DNA of 36,403 nt from Clostridia bacterium (GTDB lineage Bacteria; Bacillota; Clostridia; Oscillospirales; CAG-272), in contig JAGBFG010000050.1 of NCBI GenBank assembly GCA_017936565.1, forward strand, positions 1 through 36,403, written 5' to 3'. The position numbers and the translations under genes were made by a program. Of the stretch, positions 20,674-29,319 are shown in pieces. The notes beneath the pieces are model-generated. The model had not been told where the DNA came from. It did not search any database and saw only the letters and a list, made by a program, of their open reading frames with translations. The first letter of the stretch is position 1; each line of letters opens with the position of its first letter.

Positions 20674-21531
20674 TTATAAGGTGCCAAGCGCCTTGGCAAT
20701 TTCATCCGCGCAGACCTCCGTTCCGATACAGCCTGCGGGCAAGGAAAAGCCATCCTTACGCAAATCCTCTACAATTTCGGTTTCTCCCGGCACGTCAAGA
20801 CCGATAGCGCGAAGCTCGTCACGGCGGGCGAAAACCTCACTTGGCGTTCCGTCTGCCCAGACACGCCCGTCGTGTATCACGACAATACGCCCGGCTCTTG
20901 CCGCCTCGTCCATATAATGCGTGATGTGAAGCAGGGTCAAGCCTTGCTCACGGTGCAATTTTTCCACCGTTTCCAAAACCTCTATTCTTCCTTGCGGGTC
21001 GAGCATAGCGGTGGCTTCGTCCAAAATCATACAGGACGGAAGCATCGCGAGAACCCCCGCGATTGCCACCCTTTGCTTTTGCCCGCCTGAAAGACGGCTT
21101 GGCGCGTGAAGGGCGTACTCCGTCATGCCCACAAGGGAAAGCGCTTCCTTTACCCTTTTATGCATTTCGGCATATGGAACACCGAGGTTTTCAAGACCGA
21201 AGGCTACGTCCTCCTCCACGACCCCCGCGACCAGCTGGTTATCGGGGTTTTGAAAGACCATTCCTATTTTACGGCGCAGGGCAAAAAGCTGCTCCTCGGT
21301 AAAATCGGGGCATGTCAGCTCCATTCCGTCTACGTAGAGCTTGCCCGAGGTGGGAATCAAAATCATATTGAGAAGCTTTGCAAAGGTAGATTTCCCCGAT
21401 CCGTTATGCCCAAGGACCGCAACATATTCTCCCTTCTTTATGGAGAGGGTGATATCGTAAAGAGCGGGTGGGGCATCCTCTATGCTTTCATAAGAAAAGG
21501 AAAGATGCTCCGCGCGGATAAATTCTTTCAT
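20674..21531 (-). CDS. ecfA1: ECF transporter ATPase EcfA1
   Basis: 285 residues. Walker A is GHNGSGKST, Q-loop FQNPDNQLVAGVVEEDVAFG (the EcfA1 form), signature RLSGGQKQRVAIAG, Walker B CMILDEATAMLDP and switch His in ITHYMDEA. It is first of the ecfA1-ecfA2-ecfT set. A perfect 8-bp hairpin AAGCCTTT-ATC-AAAGGCTT (21541-21559) stands just before the gene, 10 bases from its start. It may influence initiation or mark an RNA-processing site between the methyltransferase and transporter genes. Confidence 0.95.
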   Translation of the reverse strand: MKEFIRAEHLSFSYESIEDAPPALYDITLSIKKGEYVAVLGHNGSGKSTFAKLLNMILIPTSGKLYVDGMELTCPDFTEEQLFALRRKIGMVFQNPDNQLVAGVVEEDVAFGLENLGVPYAEMHKRVKEALSLVGMTEYALHAPSRLSGGQKQRVAIAGVLAMLPSCMILDEATAMLDPQGRIEVLETVEKLHREQGLTLLHITHYMDEAARAGRIVVIHDGRVWADGTPSEVFARRDELRAIGLDVPGETEIVEDLRKDGFSLPAGCIGTEVCADEIAKALGTL

Positions 21532-21587
21532 ATTCTGACCAAGCCTTTATCAAAGGCTTCCTTTCGTACCGAAAATAGACGCCGTTA

Positions 21588-22451
21588 TCAGTCAAAGGAG
21601 CAGCGCACGCTACTGCCGCAGGGCAGGCAAAGACCTGTCCTCTCCACAGGCAGTCCTATCTCATCTGCTACACATCTTCCGCCTCTTCCACCTGCAATAC
21701 GCAATTCCACCATATACCGCATAGCAGAGGCAGAGAGCCCCGTTGTATAGGAATTAAGCAGGAAAAAGAGGGGGTTGGGAGAAAGCACGCGGGAAGAGAG
21801 GGCAACAAAGTCATCGATACATTCCTCTAATTTCCAAACCTCGCCTGTTGGTCCTCTGCCATAAGAGGGCGGGTCCATAATAATCCCGTCATACACGTTG
21901 CCGCGGCGGATTTCCCGCTCGATGAATTTACGGCAATCGTCCACGATGTAGCGAATGGGGGCTTGGGAAAGTCCCGACAGGGCGGCGTTTTCCTTGGCTA
22001 ATGCAACCATACCCTTGGATGCGTCAACGTGGCAAACGGATGCGCCCGCCTTTGCCGCGGCAACGGTAGCACCGCCCGTATAGGCAAAGAGATTTAACAC
22101 CTTGATGGGTCTTTTTGCTTTTCTAATCAAATCGGAAAACCAATCCCAGTTGGTTGCCTGCTCGGGAAAAAGCCCTGTATGCTTGAAGCCCATAGGCTTT
22201 ATCGCAAAGCGCAAATCGCCATAGGAAATCTGCCAGGACTCGGGCAGGGTATTTTTGCTCCACGCGCCGCCGCCGCTTTTAGAGCGGCGATAATCGGCAT
22301 CCGCCGTTTTCCAAGCGGGATGCTGTCTTTGGTTTTTCCAAATCACCTGCGGGTCGGGACGAATGAGGGTATACTCTCCCCAGGCTTCCAGGCGCTCTCC
22401 GTCTGTTGCGTCCAAGAGCTTATATTCTTTCCAGTTATCACTTACAAACAT
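21588..22451 (-). CDS. Class I SAM-dependent methyltransferase, RlmI/RlmK-like
   Basis: 287 residues with a Rossmann methyltransferase core: VLNLFAYTGGATVAAAKAGASVCHVDASK (SAM-binding motifs, about 118-146), IVDDCRKF, and the catalytic-type DGIIMDPPSYGRGPTGEVW. This is the PF10672 pattern of 23S rRNA cytosine/guanine methyltransferases, but without a PUA domain. The substrate is therefore uncertain; rRNA is likely by family. The start ATG 22451 lies 15 bases after ruvC in the same operon. The C-terminal GLPVERTGLCLPCGSS is typical of this group in Firmicutes. Confidence 0.88.
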   Translation of the reverse strand: MFVSDNWKEYKLLDATDGERLEAWGEYTLIRPDPQVIWKNQRQHPAWKTADADYRRSKSGGGAWSKNTLPESWQISYGDLRFAIKPMGFKHTGLFPEQATNWDWFSDLIRKAKRPIKVLNLFAYTGGATVAAAKAGASVCHVDASKGMVALAKENAALSGLSQAPIRYIVDDCRKFIEREIRRGNVYDGIIMDPPSYGRGPTGEVWKLEECIDDFVALSSRVLSPNPLFFLLNSYTTGLSASAMRYMVELRIAGGRGGRCVADEIGLPVERTGLCLPCGSSVRCSFD

Positions 22452-22466
22452 ATCTTTCTCGATTCA

Positions 22467-22967
22467 TTATGGTTTTCTTATTCTGCTTTGATACCGACAT
22501 AAACCGTTTTGCCCGTGACACAGGGCAATAGCCAAAGCATCCGCCGTGTCGTCAGGCTTCGGGGGGGCGGGCAGCTTTAACAGCGCCGTCACCATCGCGA
22601 TGACCTGCCTTTTTTCCGCCTTGCCATATCCCACAACCGCTTGCTTGACCTGCAAGGGCGTATATTCGCCAATGGGAAGCCCGTGCATATGGGCGGCAAG
22701 CAGGATAACACCTCTTGCCTCGGCAACGGCAATGGCGGTGGTTTGGTTGGTATTGAAAAACAATTCCTCGATAGCCATTTCATCGGGCTTGTATTTTTCA
22801 ATAATCTCGTTGATGTCGTGATAAATAATGGACAAGCGGTAATCCACGTCCGTTTTGGCAGGGGTGGTAACAGAGCCGCAGGCAACGGGGAAAAAACGCC
22901 CGTTCTGCACTTCCAAGACACCCCAGCCCACAATGGCAAGCCCAGGGTCAATTCCCAAAATACGCAT
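22467..22967 (-). CDS. ruvC: Holliday junction resolvase RuvC
   Basis: 166 residues from ATG 22967 (GGGAGAGG upstream); a start at 23006 would add a stretch not in the family. The catalytic acids are Asp7 (RILGIDPGLAIVGWGV), Glu67 (MAIEELFF) and the Asp pair in KPDDTADALAIALCH. It cuts Holliday junctions symmetrically, working with RuvAB encoded divergently just to the right. It is first in a six-gene operon ending with truA. Confidence 0.96.
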   Translation of the reverse strand: MRILGIDPGLAIVGWGVLEVQNGRFFPVACGSVTTPAKTDVDYRLSIIYHDINEIIEKYKPDEMAIEELFFNTNQTTAIAVAEARGVILLAAHMHGLPIGEYTPLQVKQAVVGYGKAEKRQVIAMVTALLKLPAPPKPDDTADALAIALCHGQNGLCRYQSRIRKP

Positions 22968-23026
22968 CTGTCCTCTCCCTTCCCTTTTATGCTTAACACG
23001 CATCACTTTGCATAGTTATTCACTAT

Positions 23027-23055
23027 ATTCTACCATAAAAAGAAATCTTCGTCAA
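23027..23055 (-). promoter_or_regulatory. Promoter of the ruvC-truA operon
   Basis: TTGACG (23050-23055), 17 bases, TAGAAT (23027-23032) on the minus strand, giving a leader of about 50 bases. Confidence 0.75.
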
Positions 23056-23168
23056 GAGAATAGGCGTTTTTTTCGGCATTTTTCAAAGGCTTTGCGGTAA
23101 AAAGAACCGATTTTTTTCCTTTTGCCAGAGGAAAAAACAAAATAAACGGAAAATTATTGGCAATCAAA

Positions 23169-23197
23169 TTGACACAATCAAAATTTTATGGTAAAAT
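23169..23197 (+). promoter_or_regulatory. Promoter of ruvAB
   Basis: TTGACA (23169-23174), 17 bases, TAAAAT (23192-23197), 32 bases before ruvA. I see no LexA-type box in the spacer or leader. Confidence 0.78.
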
Positions 23198-23229
23198 GAT
23201 GTTGTTATTATGGGAAAGGAAGCGTTGTT

Positions 23230-23841
23230 ATGTTTTACAGCTTGAAGGGGCGGCTCGCCCTTTGCGAAGAAAGCCTTGCCGTGATAGAATGCGGCGGCGT
23301 CGGATATCAGCTCACCGTCAGCACCACCACCGTCAATGCCATTGGCGGCAAGAGCGGAAACGAGGTGCTTTTATACACACATTTGCAGGTGAGAGAGGAC
23401 GGGCTTGAATTATACGGCTTTGAAACCAAGGCGGAGCTTTCTGCGTTTCGTTTGCTAATTGGTATTTCGGGCGTGGGACCTAAGGCGGCTATGGCCATTC
23501 TTTCCCTATACACACCTGATAAATTTGCCTATTTCGTGGCAACAGAGGACGCCAAGGCGCTCGCAAAGGCAAGCGGTATCGGACAAAAGACGGCGGCACG
23601 CATTGTCTTGGAGTTGAAGGACAAGATTTCCAAAAAAGAAATGACGGGTATTCCCTCGGCGATGGACGTATCCAGTGCTGCGCTTCCTAAAACAAGCGGG
23701 CTTCTTGCCGAGGCGGCAGACGCTTTGATGGTTTTAGGGTATACCAGAGGCGAGGTACAGGACGCCTTGCGGCGCTTTGACTCGACGGGAATGAATTTGG
23801 AAAAAATCATCACCACTGCTCTGAAATATTTTAACAACTAA
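23230..23841 (+). CDS. ruvA: Holliday junction DNA-binding protein RuvA
   Basis: 203 residues, standard length. The N-terminal OB domain starts MFYSLKGRLAL. The tandem helix-hairpin-helix motifs lie in LLIGISGVGPKAAMAIL and LAKASGIGQKTAARIVLELKDK. The small C-terminal domain that touches RuvB ends KIITTALKYF. RuvA tetramers hold the junction while RuvB drives branch migration. The start ATG 23230 follows AAAGGAAG. Confidence 0.97.
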   Translation: MFYSLKGRLALCEESLAVIECGGVGYQLTVSTTTVNAIGGKSGNEVLLYTHLQVREDGLELYGFETKAELSAFRLLIGISGVGPKAAMAILSLYTPDKFAYFVATEDAKALAKASGIGQKTAARIVLELKDKISKKEMTGIPSAMDVSSAALPKTSGLLAEAADALMVLGYTRGEVQDALRRFDSTGMNLEKIITTALKYFNN

Positions 23842-23859
23842 CAGAAAGGAAATAAAGAG

Positions 23860-23907
23860 GTGCGTACCACAAGCACCCCTCGGGGAATTCCCTTTTACAG
23901 CCGATGA
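23860..23907 (+). CDS. Possible 15-codon leader frame coupled to ruvB
   Basis: GTG 23860, nine bases after AGAAAGGA, opens a frame of 15 codons ([15 protein letters not shown]). Its TGA stop (23905-23907) overlaps the ruvB start as ATGA. The ruvB start itself has no ribosome site (TTTTACAGCCG precedes it), so coupling through this frame would explain how ruvB is translated. There is no evidence for a functional peptide. Confidence 0.4.
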   Translation: MRTTSTPRGIPFYSR

Positions 23908-24956
23908 ACAACGCAGAAGATTTTGATTTTGAAAACCGCATTTTAGATGCTGAGGGCTTTCCCTCGGATGCGGAAGTGGAAAACTCTTTACGCCCCAAAA
24001 CGTTAGAGGATTATATCGGGCAGGAAAAGGTAAAGGAAAATTTAGAGATATACATTGAAGCGGCGAAGATGCGCAAGGAAGCGCTTGACCACGTGCTGCT
24101 CTGGGGTCCCCCCGGGCTTGGCAAAACCACGCTTGCGGGTATTATTGCCAACGAGCTTGGGGTTAATTTACGCACAACATCCGGTCCCGCTATTGAAAAG
24201 CAGGGAGATTTAGCGGCAATTTTAACCAATCTTTCCGAGGGTGACGTGCTTTTTATCGATGAAATCCATCGCCTTTCTCACGCCATTGAGGAAATTTTAT
24301 ATCCCGCTATGGAAGACTATTCCCTTGACATTATCATTGGAAAGGGGCCCTCTGCCAGAAGCATCCGTTTGCCTCTTCCTCATTTTACTCTCATTGGTGC
24401 GACTACCCGTTCAGGTCAATTAACCACGCCCTTGCGTGATCGCTTTGGCGTTTTACTCAAATTGGATTTGTACACCGAAGAGGAGCTTACCACCATTGTT
24501 TGCCGCTCTGCCGCCATTCTTGACATTCCGATTGACGAGAGTGGCGCAAGAGAAATCGCCAAGCGCTCTCGCGGAACGCCCCGTATTGCCAACCGCCTGT
24601 TAAAGCGCATTCGGGACTTTGCCTTGGTGAAGGGAGAGGGGGTTATTACCCAAGAAATCGCTTCCTTCGGCTTGCAGAAATTAGAGATTGACGAGCTTGG
24701 GCTTGACAATCTTGACAGGCGTATGCTTGATGCTATCATTCATTTTTACAACGGCGGACCTGTGGGACTTGACACCTTGGCTGCCACCATTGGCGAGGAA
24801 GCGGTTACCATTGAGGACGTATATGAGCCGTACCTGATGCAGATAGGCTTCCTCTCCCGCACACCCCGCGGACGCTGCGCGACCCATCTTGCTTATCAGC
24901 ATATGGGTATTCCCTATCCCAAGGGAAAAAACGCCTCGCAAACCTCTTTATTCTGA
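23904..24956 (+). CDS. ruvB: Holliday junction branch-migration ATPase RuvB
   Basis: 350 residues. Walker A is GPPGLGKTT, Walker [11 protein letters not shown], sensor 1 LIGATTRSG, arginine finger region LRDRFG, and a C-terminal winged helix ending [21 protein letters not shown]. It is a hexameric AAA+ motor working with RuvA. The ATG at 23904 is the only possible start, because the frame upstream has no ATG/GTG/TTG before a stop at 23853. It lacks a usual ribosome site, which is odd. Confidence 0.97.
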   Translation: MNNAEDFDFENRILDAEGFPSDAEVENSLRPKTLEDYIGQEKVKENLEIYIEAAKMRKEALDHVLLWGPPGLGKTTLAGIIANELGVNLRTTSGPAIEKQGDLAAILTNLSEGDVLFIDEIHRLSHAIEEILYPAMEDYSLDIIIGKGPSARSIRLPLPHFTLIGATTRSGQLTTPLRDRFGVLLKLDLYTEEELTTIVCRSAAILDIPIDESGAREIAKRSRGTPRIANRLLKRIRDFALVKGEGVITQEIASFGLQKLEIDELGLDNLDRRMLDAIIHFYNGGPVGLDTLAATIGEEAVTIEDVYEPYLMQIGFLSRTPRGRCATHLAYQHMGIPYPKGKNASQTSLF

Positions 24957-24968
24957 TTTTGTCACCAA

Positions 24969-25010
24969 AAAAAGCTTGCGCAAGCCGATGCTTTGCAAGC
25001 TTTTTGTTTT
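24969..25010. terminator. Bidirectional terminator between ruvB and the TIR-LRR gene
   Basis: AAAAAGCTTGC (24969-24979) pairs with GCAAGCTTTTT (24995-25005), with T-runs on both strands, serving two convergent genes. Confidence 0.85.
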
Positions 25011-25020
25011 TATAGTTTTT

Positions 25021-27471
25021 TCAACGGAAAGGATTAAAGAAAAGATCTCTCGTAAAATGGTGCGTCACCTCAAATTCGTCGTTAAAGACGGCGAAGCTTT
25101 TAATATCCCGTCCGCTGATGGCACGAAGGGTACCGTCCTCCAAAAGCACGATGGCTTGTATGATTTTTCGGTCCTCTGCCGCCATAGCGTCGAACTGATG
25201 GTTATAATAGAGGGGCGGCACAATCTCCACTCGCTCGCATATGCCCATATACAGCTCGCCGTTTGCCTCTAAGCGCAGCATTTTGCCGCTCAAATCCTCG
25301 GGCAAGCCATTGACGGACAGCCCACCCCACGTATTGAATTTTAACACGTCCTGCTGCGAAAAGGCAACGCTTTCTATCATTGTTCCGTCAAGTCTGAAGC
25401 TCTTGCCGCGGTGCAAGGACACCATCACATAATCCACCGTATCCCTCTGCTCTGGCAGGGTAACGACCTTTTCCACGAAGTATTGCCGAGGATTATGGGC
25501 GCGGGCGTGCTTTATCGCAATCTCGTGCCCCACCAGATCTTCGGGCTCTTCCATAGAGAATTTAAGAAGGCTTGGGTCTTCCTTATTGACCTCATCGCTC
25601 TGCCAATCGACGTCCTCGTCTGCCACATAGTCAATGGCGACCTCTGTGTTATAGAATTTGCGATAGCCCAAGACGTCGCTCTCTGCTTCGGCAAAATTCT
25701 CCCTCTCGAAGCCGCCCCGATACACCTCTTCGGAAATATACACCAAGCGCAGCTTTTCAAAGACGCATTCGGAAAGAATTTTATCGTAAATATCGCATTT
25801 CAAATACAGCACGTGAATGCCGTTGCTTGCAAACATTCTTTCAAGCCAGGCGGGCTGCTTCAAATGGCGGGACAAAATTTTAACCACACGAAGATTGTGG
25901 CAATAGGCAAAGGCACCGTCTGCTATTTCGGTACAGCTCTCGCCAACGGTCAACCTTTCGATAGCGCTGCAAGCAAACGCTTCTTTCCCGATGCTACGGG
26001 CGCTTACCAGATTCGCCTCTGAAATGCCTGTCTCGTAGAATGCCTTTTCGCCGACCATAGTCGCGGAAGAAAGGTCAAACGCCTTTAACGCCTTACACTC
26101 CTCAAAGGCGCCCTCCTCAATAACGGTAAAGCGCGAGGAATTGGTTATTTCCTCCAAGCCCTCACAATGTATAGCAAAACGGACGGGAATGACCGTTCCC
26201 GCAATATCCGCGTCTATCAGGCGAAGCCTTTTGCTCCAAGCAACCAAGGCGCCCGCTTCGCTGAAATCCCAATCTCCCTTGAAATGTATTTCCTCCAAGG
26301 AGTCGCAGTTTGTAAAGCATCCGACCCCTATTTTTATCAAGGCATCGCTATTTCGCTCCGAAAGCGGCGCGGTGATAAAGGGACCGACCTTTTTCAATTT
26401 CCGGCAACCGTCAAACACCGATTGACCGATATCTCTGTAAAAGGGAGAGGTGATATGAAACTCCTCTATGCTATCATTGAAAGCGAAAGCAAAATCGTGC
26501 AAACAGGGCTTGGGAGCATCGTAGCAAACAGAGGTAAAGGGAACGTCCCTGAAAGCAAACCTGCCCACCTCTACTACCGAAAGCCTATCAAGGCGTAAGG
26601 ACGTGCATCCGTCAAAGGCGTTGTCCTCTACCTTTTCAACGAAGGATAAATCAATATCCGTCAGACTTGCACAGTTGCGAAAGGCGTGCGCACGAACGGT
26701 TTTTAAGGTTTCGGGCATTTTGACGCTTTGCAGCTTAAAGCAATTTGTGAAAGCGCAATCGTCAACCTCGGAAATAAATCGGTAATCCCCTTCCCCGCTT
26801 ACGTCGTATTGCTTGGATAAATCCACGGTCAGAATGGACGAGTCGCGGCATTTTACCACCTTTGCTCTTTTTTCCTCGCCAAAATAGGTAAAGGCACTTT
26901 CCACACAAAGAAGCTCCTCGCCCTTGATAGACAAAATCTGCTTTGCCTTGGTGTCTATATTCGCGTCATAGGGCAAAAACAAAATCTGGTCGGGGAATGC
27001 CTTAGAAAAGCTTTCAAGCAAGGCGTCACTCCCCAGAAAGCCGCGCGCCATCATCCTTTTGAGCATACTGTGCCCGCTTTCCACGGGCGCGCCGTCAAGC
27101 GCTTGGTTGATGGAAAAGAAGGTTTTGTTATGGGTTAAGACGTATTCCACTTCCTCATTACAGGCGGGCGAAGAGATGGAATTTTCGGTTAAATAGAAAA
27201 TGACACCCTTACATTGAAATTTGGAAATATACATCTGGGCAATTTCACGCCAGTTTTCACCCATATGCATTTCGCTGTCATACCAAATATGTATGCCCAT
27301 TTCCTCAAAGCGCAAAATGTCCCGAAAGACCATTTTGTAGTCCTTGTGAGAATAGGAAACGAAATAATAGTTTTCCTTATGGGAAGCGGGCAGCGCCTCT
27401 ACGGGCAAGTCTGCCATACTGGTGCTTTCTTCTATCAGCTTTAATCTTTCTTGCAGGGTTAGTTCACTCAT
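25021..27471 (-). CDS. TIR-domain protein with BspA-type leucine-rich repeats, 816 residues
   Basis: After about 33 residues comes a TIR domain (34-125): YYFVSYSHKDYKMVFRDILRF, IHIWYDSEM, GENWREIAQMYI, VIFYLTENSISSPACNEEVEYVL. Glu76 occupies the place of the catalytic Glu of NAD-cleaving TIR domains. Residues 235-560 are BspA-type (LRR_5) leucine-rich repeats, e.g. AFRNCASLTDIDLSFVEKVEDNAFDGC. About 250 further residues (580-816) look beta-rich and I cannot assign them. No signal peptide or membrane helix, so probably cytoplasmic. TIR plus LRR without an ATPase recalls a simplified immune receptor. ATG 27471 follows GAGGGAG, and it lies 40 bases after a 159-residue gene in one operon. Function unproven. 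Confidence 0.82.
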   Translation of the reverse strand: MSELTLQERLKLIEESTSMADLPVEALPASHKENYYFVSYSHKDYKMVFRDILRFEEMGIHIWYDSEMHMGENWREIAQMYISKFQCKGVIFYLTENSISSPACNEEVEYVLTHNKTFFSINQALDGAPVESGHSMLKRMMARGFLGSDALLESFSKAFPDQILFLPYDANIDTKAKQILSIKGEELLCVESAFTYFGEEKRAKVVKCRDSSILTVDLSKQYDVSGEGDYRFISEVDDCAFTNCFKLQSVKMPETLKTVRAHAFRNCASLTDIDLSFVEKVEDNAFDGCTSLRLDRLSVVEVGRFAFRDVPFTSVCYDAPKPCLHDFAFAFNDSIEEFHITSPFYRDIGQSVFDGCRKLKKVGPFITAPLSERNSDALIKIGVGCFTNCDSLEEIHFKGDWDFSEAGALVAWSKRLRLIDADIAGTVIPVRFAIHCEGLEEITNSSRFTVIEEGAFEECKALKAFDLSSATMVGEKAFYETGISEANLVSARSIGKEAFACSAIERLTVGESCTEIADGAFAYCHNLRVVKILSRHLKQPAWLERMFASNGIHVLYLKCDIYDKILSECVFEKLRLVYISEEVYRGGFERENFAEAESDVLGYRKFYNTEVAIDYVADEDVDWQSDEVNKEDPSLLKFSMEEPEDLVGHEIAIKHARAHNPRQYFVEKVVTLPEQRDTVDYVMVSLHRGKSFRLDGTMIESVAFSQQDVLKFNTWGGLSVNGLPEDLSGKMLRLEANGELYMGICERVEIVPPLYYNHQFDAMAAEDRKIIQAIVLLEDGTLRAISGRDIKSFAVFNDEFEVTHHFTRDLFFNPFR

Positions 27472-27511
27472 AGCTCCCTCTTTTTATCTGTTTTTGGGAT
27501 AAGCGCCTGTT

Positions 27512-27991
27512 TTACAGAATGTCAGGCTGCTCGGCATCCACCAGCTTTTTAATTTCCTCATACGCTCTGCGCAAAACGGCGCAATGCTTTTGAGAATTGG
27601 GGTTCTCTTCCAATTCGTGATAACCGATAGACAAAAGGGACGAGCCGTAAATCACCTTTTTGAAGGCGGGGCAAATAAACTCGAAGTATTCGCTGCCGCC
27701 GTCCATTACCATAACGTAGTCAATCTCCTCGGGAAGTGCTGTCAATTCCGTATGGCGGGCGATGGTGCTTTTGATATTATCAAACAGGTTTTTGGAAATT
27801 TTGTGGAAGGTGACGGACTCGGAATCGTCCTCCTCGTCCAAGGATTCCTCCACGCGCTCCTCCACCTTGATTTGATAGGGCCATTTTGTCATATCTGAAA
27901 AGTCGGCAAGAACAGTCACGTTGGTGGTTTCCACTTCGCCCCAACGACCTCTGTAGCTGCAGTTGTACTTGAAAATGATTTCGTTTGTCAT
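27512..27991 (-). CDS. 159-residue acidic protein of unknown function, partner of the TIR-LRR gene
   Basis: Starts at ATG 27991 behind GAGAGGA; the longer frame to 28096 crosses the promoter. It has no membrane or signal segment and contains an acidic stretch (ERVEESLDEEDDSESV). It looks like an alpha/beta protein with strands (NEIIFKYNCSYRGRWGEVETTNVTVL, EIDYVMVMDGGSEYFEFICPAFKKVIYG) and a closing helix (AVLRRAYEEIKKLVDAE). No family recognised. Being first in an operon with a possible TIR effector, it could be its regulator, sensor or inhibitor; this is inference from position only. Confidence 0.7.
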   Translation of the reverse strand: MTNEIIFKYNCSYRGRWGEVETTNVTVLADFSDMTKWPYQIKVEERVEESLDEEDDSESVTFHKISKNLFDNIKSTIARHTELTALPEEIDYVMVMDGGSEYFEFICPAFKKVIYGSSLLSIGYHELEENPNSQKHCAVLRRAYEEIKKLVDAEQPDIL

Positions 27992-28028
27992 AATAATATC
28001 CTCTCTTATTAAATATAATACCAAACAT

Positions 28029-28057
28029 ATAATAACACACCTTTCCCCCATTGTCAA
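28029..28057 (-). promoter_or_regulatory. Promoter of the TIR-LRR operon
   Basis: TTGACA (28052-28057), 17 bases, TATTAT (28029-28034) on the minus strand, about 40 bases before the 159-residue gene. It is back to back with the promoter at 28091-28119. Confidence 0.78.
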
Positions 28058-28090
28058 CACGAAAAAAGGGGGCTTTTTTAGGGAAAGGTC

Positions 28091-28119
28091 TTGCAAAAAA
28101 ACGCTTTTTGTATTATACT
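28091..28119 (+). promoter_or_regulatory. Promoter of the DUF5662 gene
   Basis: TTGCAA (28091-28096), 17 bases, TATACT (28114-28119). Any coding start here would lie within the promoter, which supports the later ATG at 28181. Confidence 0.7.
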
Positions 28120-28180
28120 ATCCATAGACGCGAGAAAACTGTTCTTGAAACAAAATAAACGCAAAAGCACAGGAGATTTT

Positions 28181-28717
28181 ATGCATATCTTTCGCCATTT
28201 TTTCACCATCACCCGACACAGGCACCGTGTCATTGCCCATTGCTTTAAGGCAGGGATAGGCTTTCAGGGCTTGTTCCACGATTTATCCAAATACAGCCCT
28301 TACGAATTTTTCAGGGGGGCAAAATACTATCTCGGCACAAGAAGTCCAAATGAAAAGGAAAGACAGGAAAACGGATATTCTCTGGCTTGGATGCATCATA
28401 AGGGCAGAAACCGCCACCATTTTGAATACTGGGTGGACATTGACCCCGAAACCAAGGTATATACCCCTGTAAAGATGCCCTTGCGCTTCGTTTTGGAGAT
28501 GTTTTGCGACAGAGTGGCGGCGAGCAAGATTTACCAAGGAAAAAATTACAGCGACGCGCATCCGCTTGAATATTTCCAAAGAGGGAAAATCAACCGCTCT
28601 ATTCACAAGGAAACCTCTGATTTTCTGGAATCTCTTTTAAGGACGCTGAAAGAAAAAGGGGAAAAGGAAACCTTCCGTTATATCAGACAATACCGCAAAA
28701 CACACAGGGATTATTAA
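28181..28717 (+). CDS. DUF5662-family protein
   Basis: 178 residues from ATG 28181, behind AGGAG. It has the pattern of a widespread uncharacterised Firmicute family (DUF5662, sometimes mislabelled catalase): HRHRVIAHCFKAGIGFQGLFHDLSKYSPYEF, AWMHHKGRNRHHFEYW and EMFCDRVAASKIY. Many conserved His and Asp residues, including HD in LFHDLSKYS and HHKGRNRHH, suggest a metal-dependent HD-like hydrolase fold, but no activity is known. It stands alone between two divergent/downstream promoters. Confidence 0.85.
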   Translation: MHIFRHFFTITRHRHRVIAHCFKAGIGFQGLFHDLSKYSPYEFFRGAKYYLGTRSPNEKERQENGYSLAWMHHKGRNRHHFEYWVDIDPETKVYTPVKMPLRFVLEMFCDRVAASKIYQGKNYSDAHPLEYFQRGKINRSIHKETSDFLESLLRTLKEKGEKETFRYIRQYRKTHRDY

Positions 28718-28737
28718 GCCTTTCCCTTCTTTTGAGA

Positions 28738-28761
28738 GGAAAGGGGAAAAGTTTCCTTTTT
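28738..28761 (+). terminator. Weak terminator after the DUF5662 gene
   Basis: GGAAA (28738-28742) can pair with TTTCC (28752-28756) followed by TTTTTG. Competing pairings (CCTTTCC/GGAAAGG at 28719-28744) overlap it. Confidence 0.4.
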
Positions 28762-28803
28762 GTAAACCTTTTCTCTCTTTTTGGCGAAAAAGCGGAAAAA
28801 TGC

Positions 28804-28832
28804 TTGACAACCCCCTTAAAGTTATGTATAAT
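28804..28832 (+). promoter_or_regulatory. Promoter of yajC
   Basis: TTGACA (28804-28809), 17 bases, TATAAT (28827-28832): full consensus, 35 bases before ATG 28868, which follows GAAGGAG. Confidence 0.9.
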
Positions 28833-28867
28833 AAACTGGATATTAAAATATACGAAGGAGTCTATTT

Positions 28868-29299
28868 ATGCAAAATATGTTTTCATTTTTGTTGAATGCA
28901 GATGCGGGAACCCAAGGCAACTCTTGGATGACCATTGTGATGCTGATTTTGGTTGTGGTTGTGTTCTACTTTTTCCTGATTCGTCCTCAGAAGAAGCAGG
29001 AAAAGGAAGCCGCCAACATGAGAAATTCCTTAGAGGTTGGCGATGAAATTGTCACCATCGGCGGTATCGTCGGTCAGGTTGTTAACGTAAAGGGCGAAAC
29101 CATCACCATCGTTACGGGTAAGGACCGTGTGAAGATCCGCTTCTTGAAGACTGCTGTGCGTGAAGTAACCGTAAAGGCAAATCAGCTTGACGAGGACGAG
29201 AAGGCACCCGCTTCCCCTACCATTGAGCCTGCCAAGGAAAAGAAGGACGATGCAAAAGAAGCCCCCGCGGCAGAAGCCACGGAAGAAACGAAAGAATAA
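28868..29299 (+). CDS. yajC: Preprotein translocase subunit YajC
   Basis: 143 residues with one membrane helix (about 20-40), then the family signature FFLIRPQKKQEKE and a small cytoplasmic domain (LEVGDEIVTIGGIVGQVVNVKGETITIVTG). It is an accessory of the Sec translocon with SecDF. The acidic, Ala/Glu/Lys-rich tail (after about 115) is low-complexity and disordered. A full-consensus promoter suggests high expression. The next gene is the TIGR04086-type membrane gene, as is common in Clostridia. Confidence 0.95.
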   Translation: MQNMFSFLLNADAGTQGNSWMTIVMLILVVVVFYFFLIRPQKKQEKEAANMRNSLEVGDEIVTIGGIVGQVVNVKGETITIVTGKDRVKIRFLKTAVREVTVKANQLDEDEKAPASPTIEPAKEKKDDAKEAPAAEATEETKE

Positions 29300-29319
29300 T
29301 TCGTCATAAACAGAAAAAT

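Noticed and set aside
28091..28180. Upstream start for the DUF5662 gene
   Set aside because: It lies on the promoter -35 box; ATG 28181 has AGGAG and begins the family pattern.
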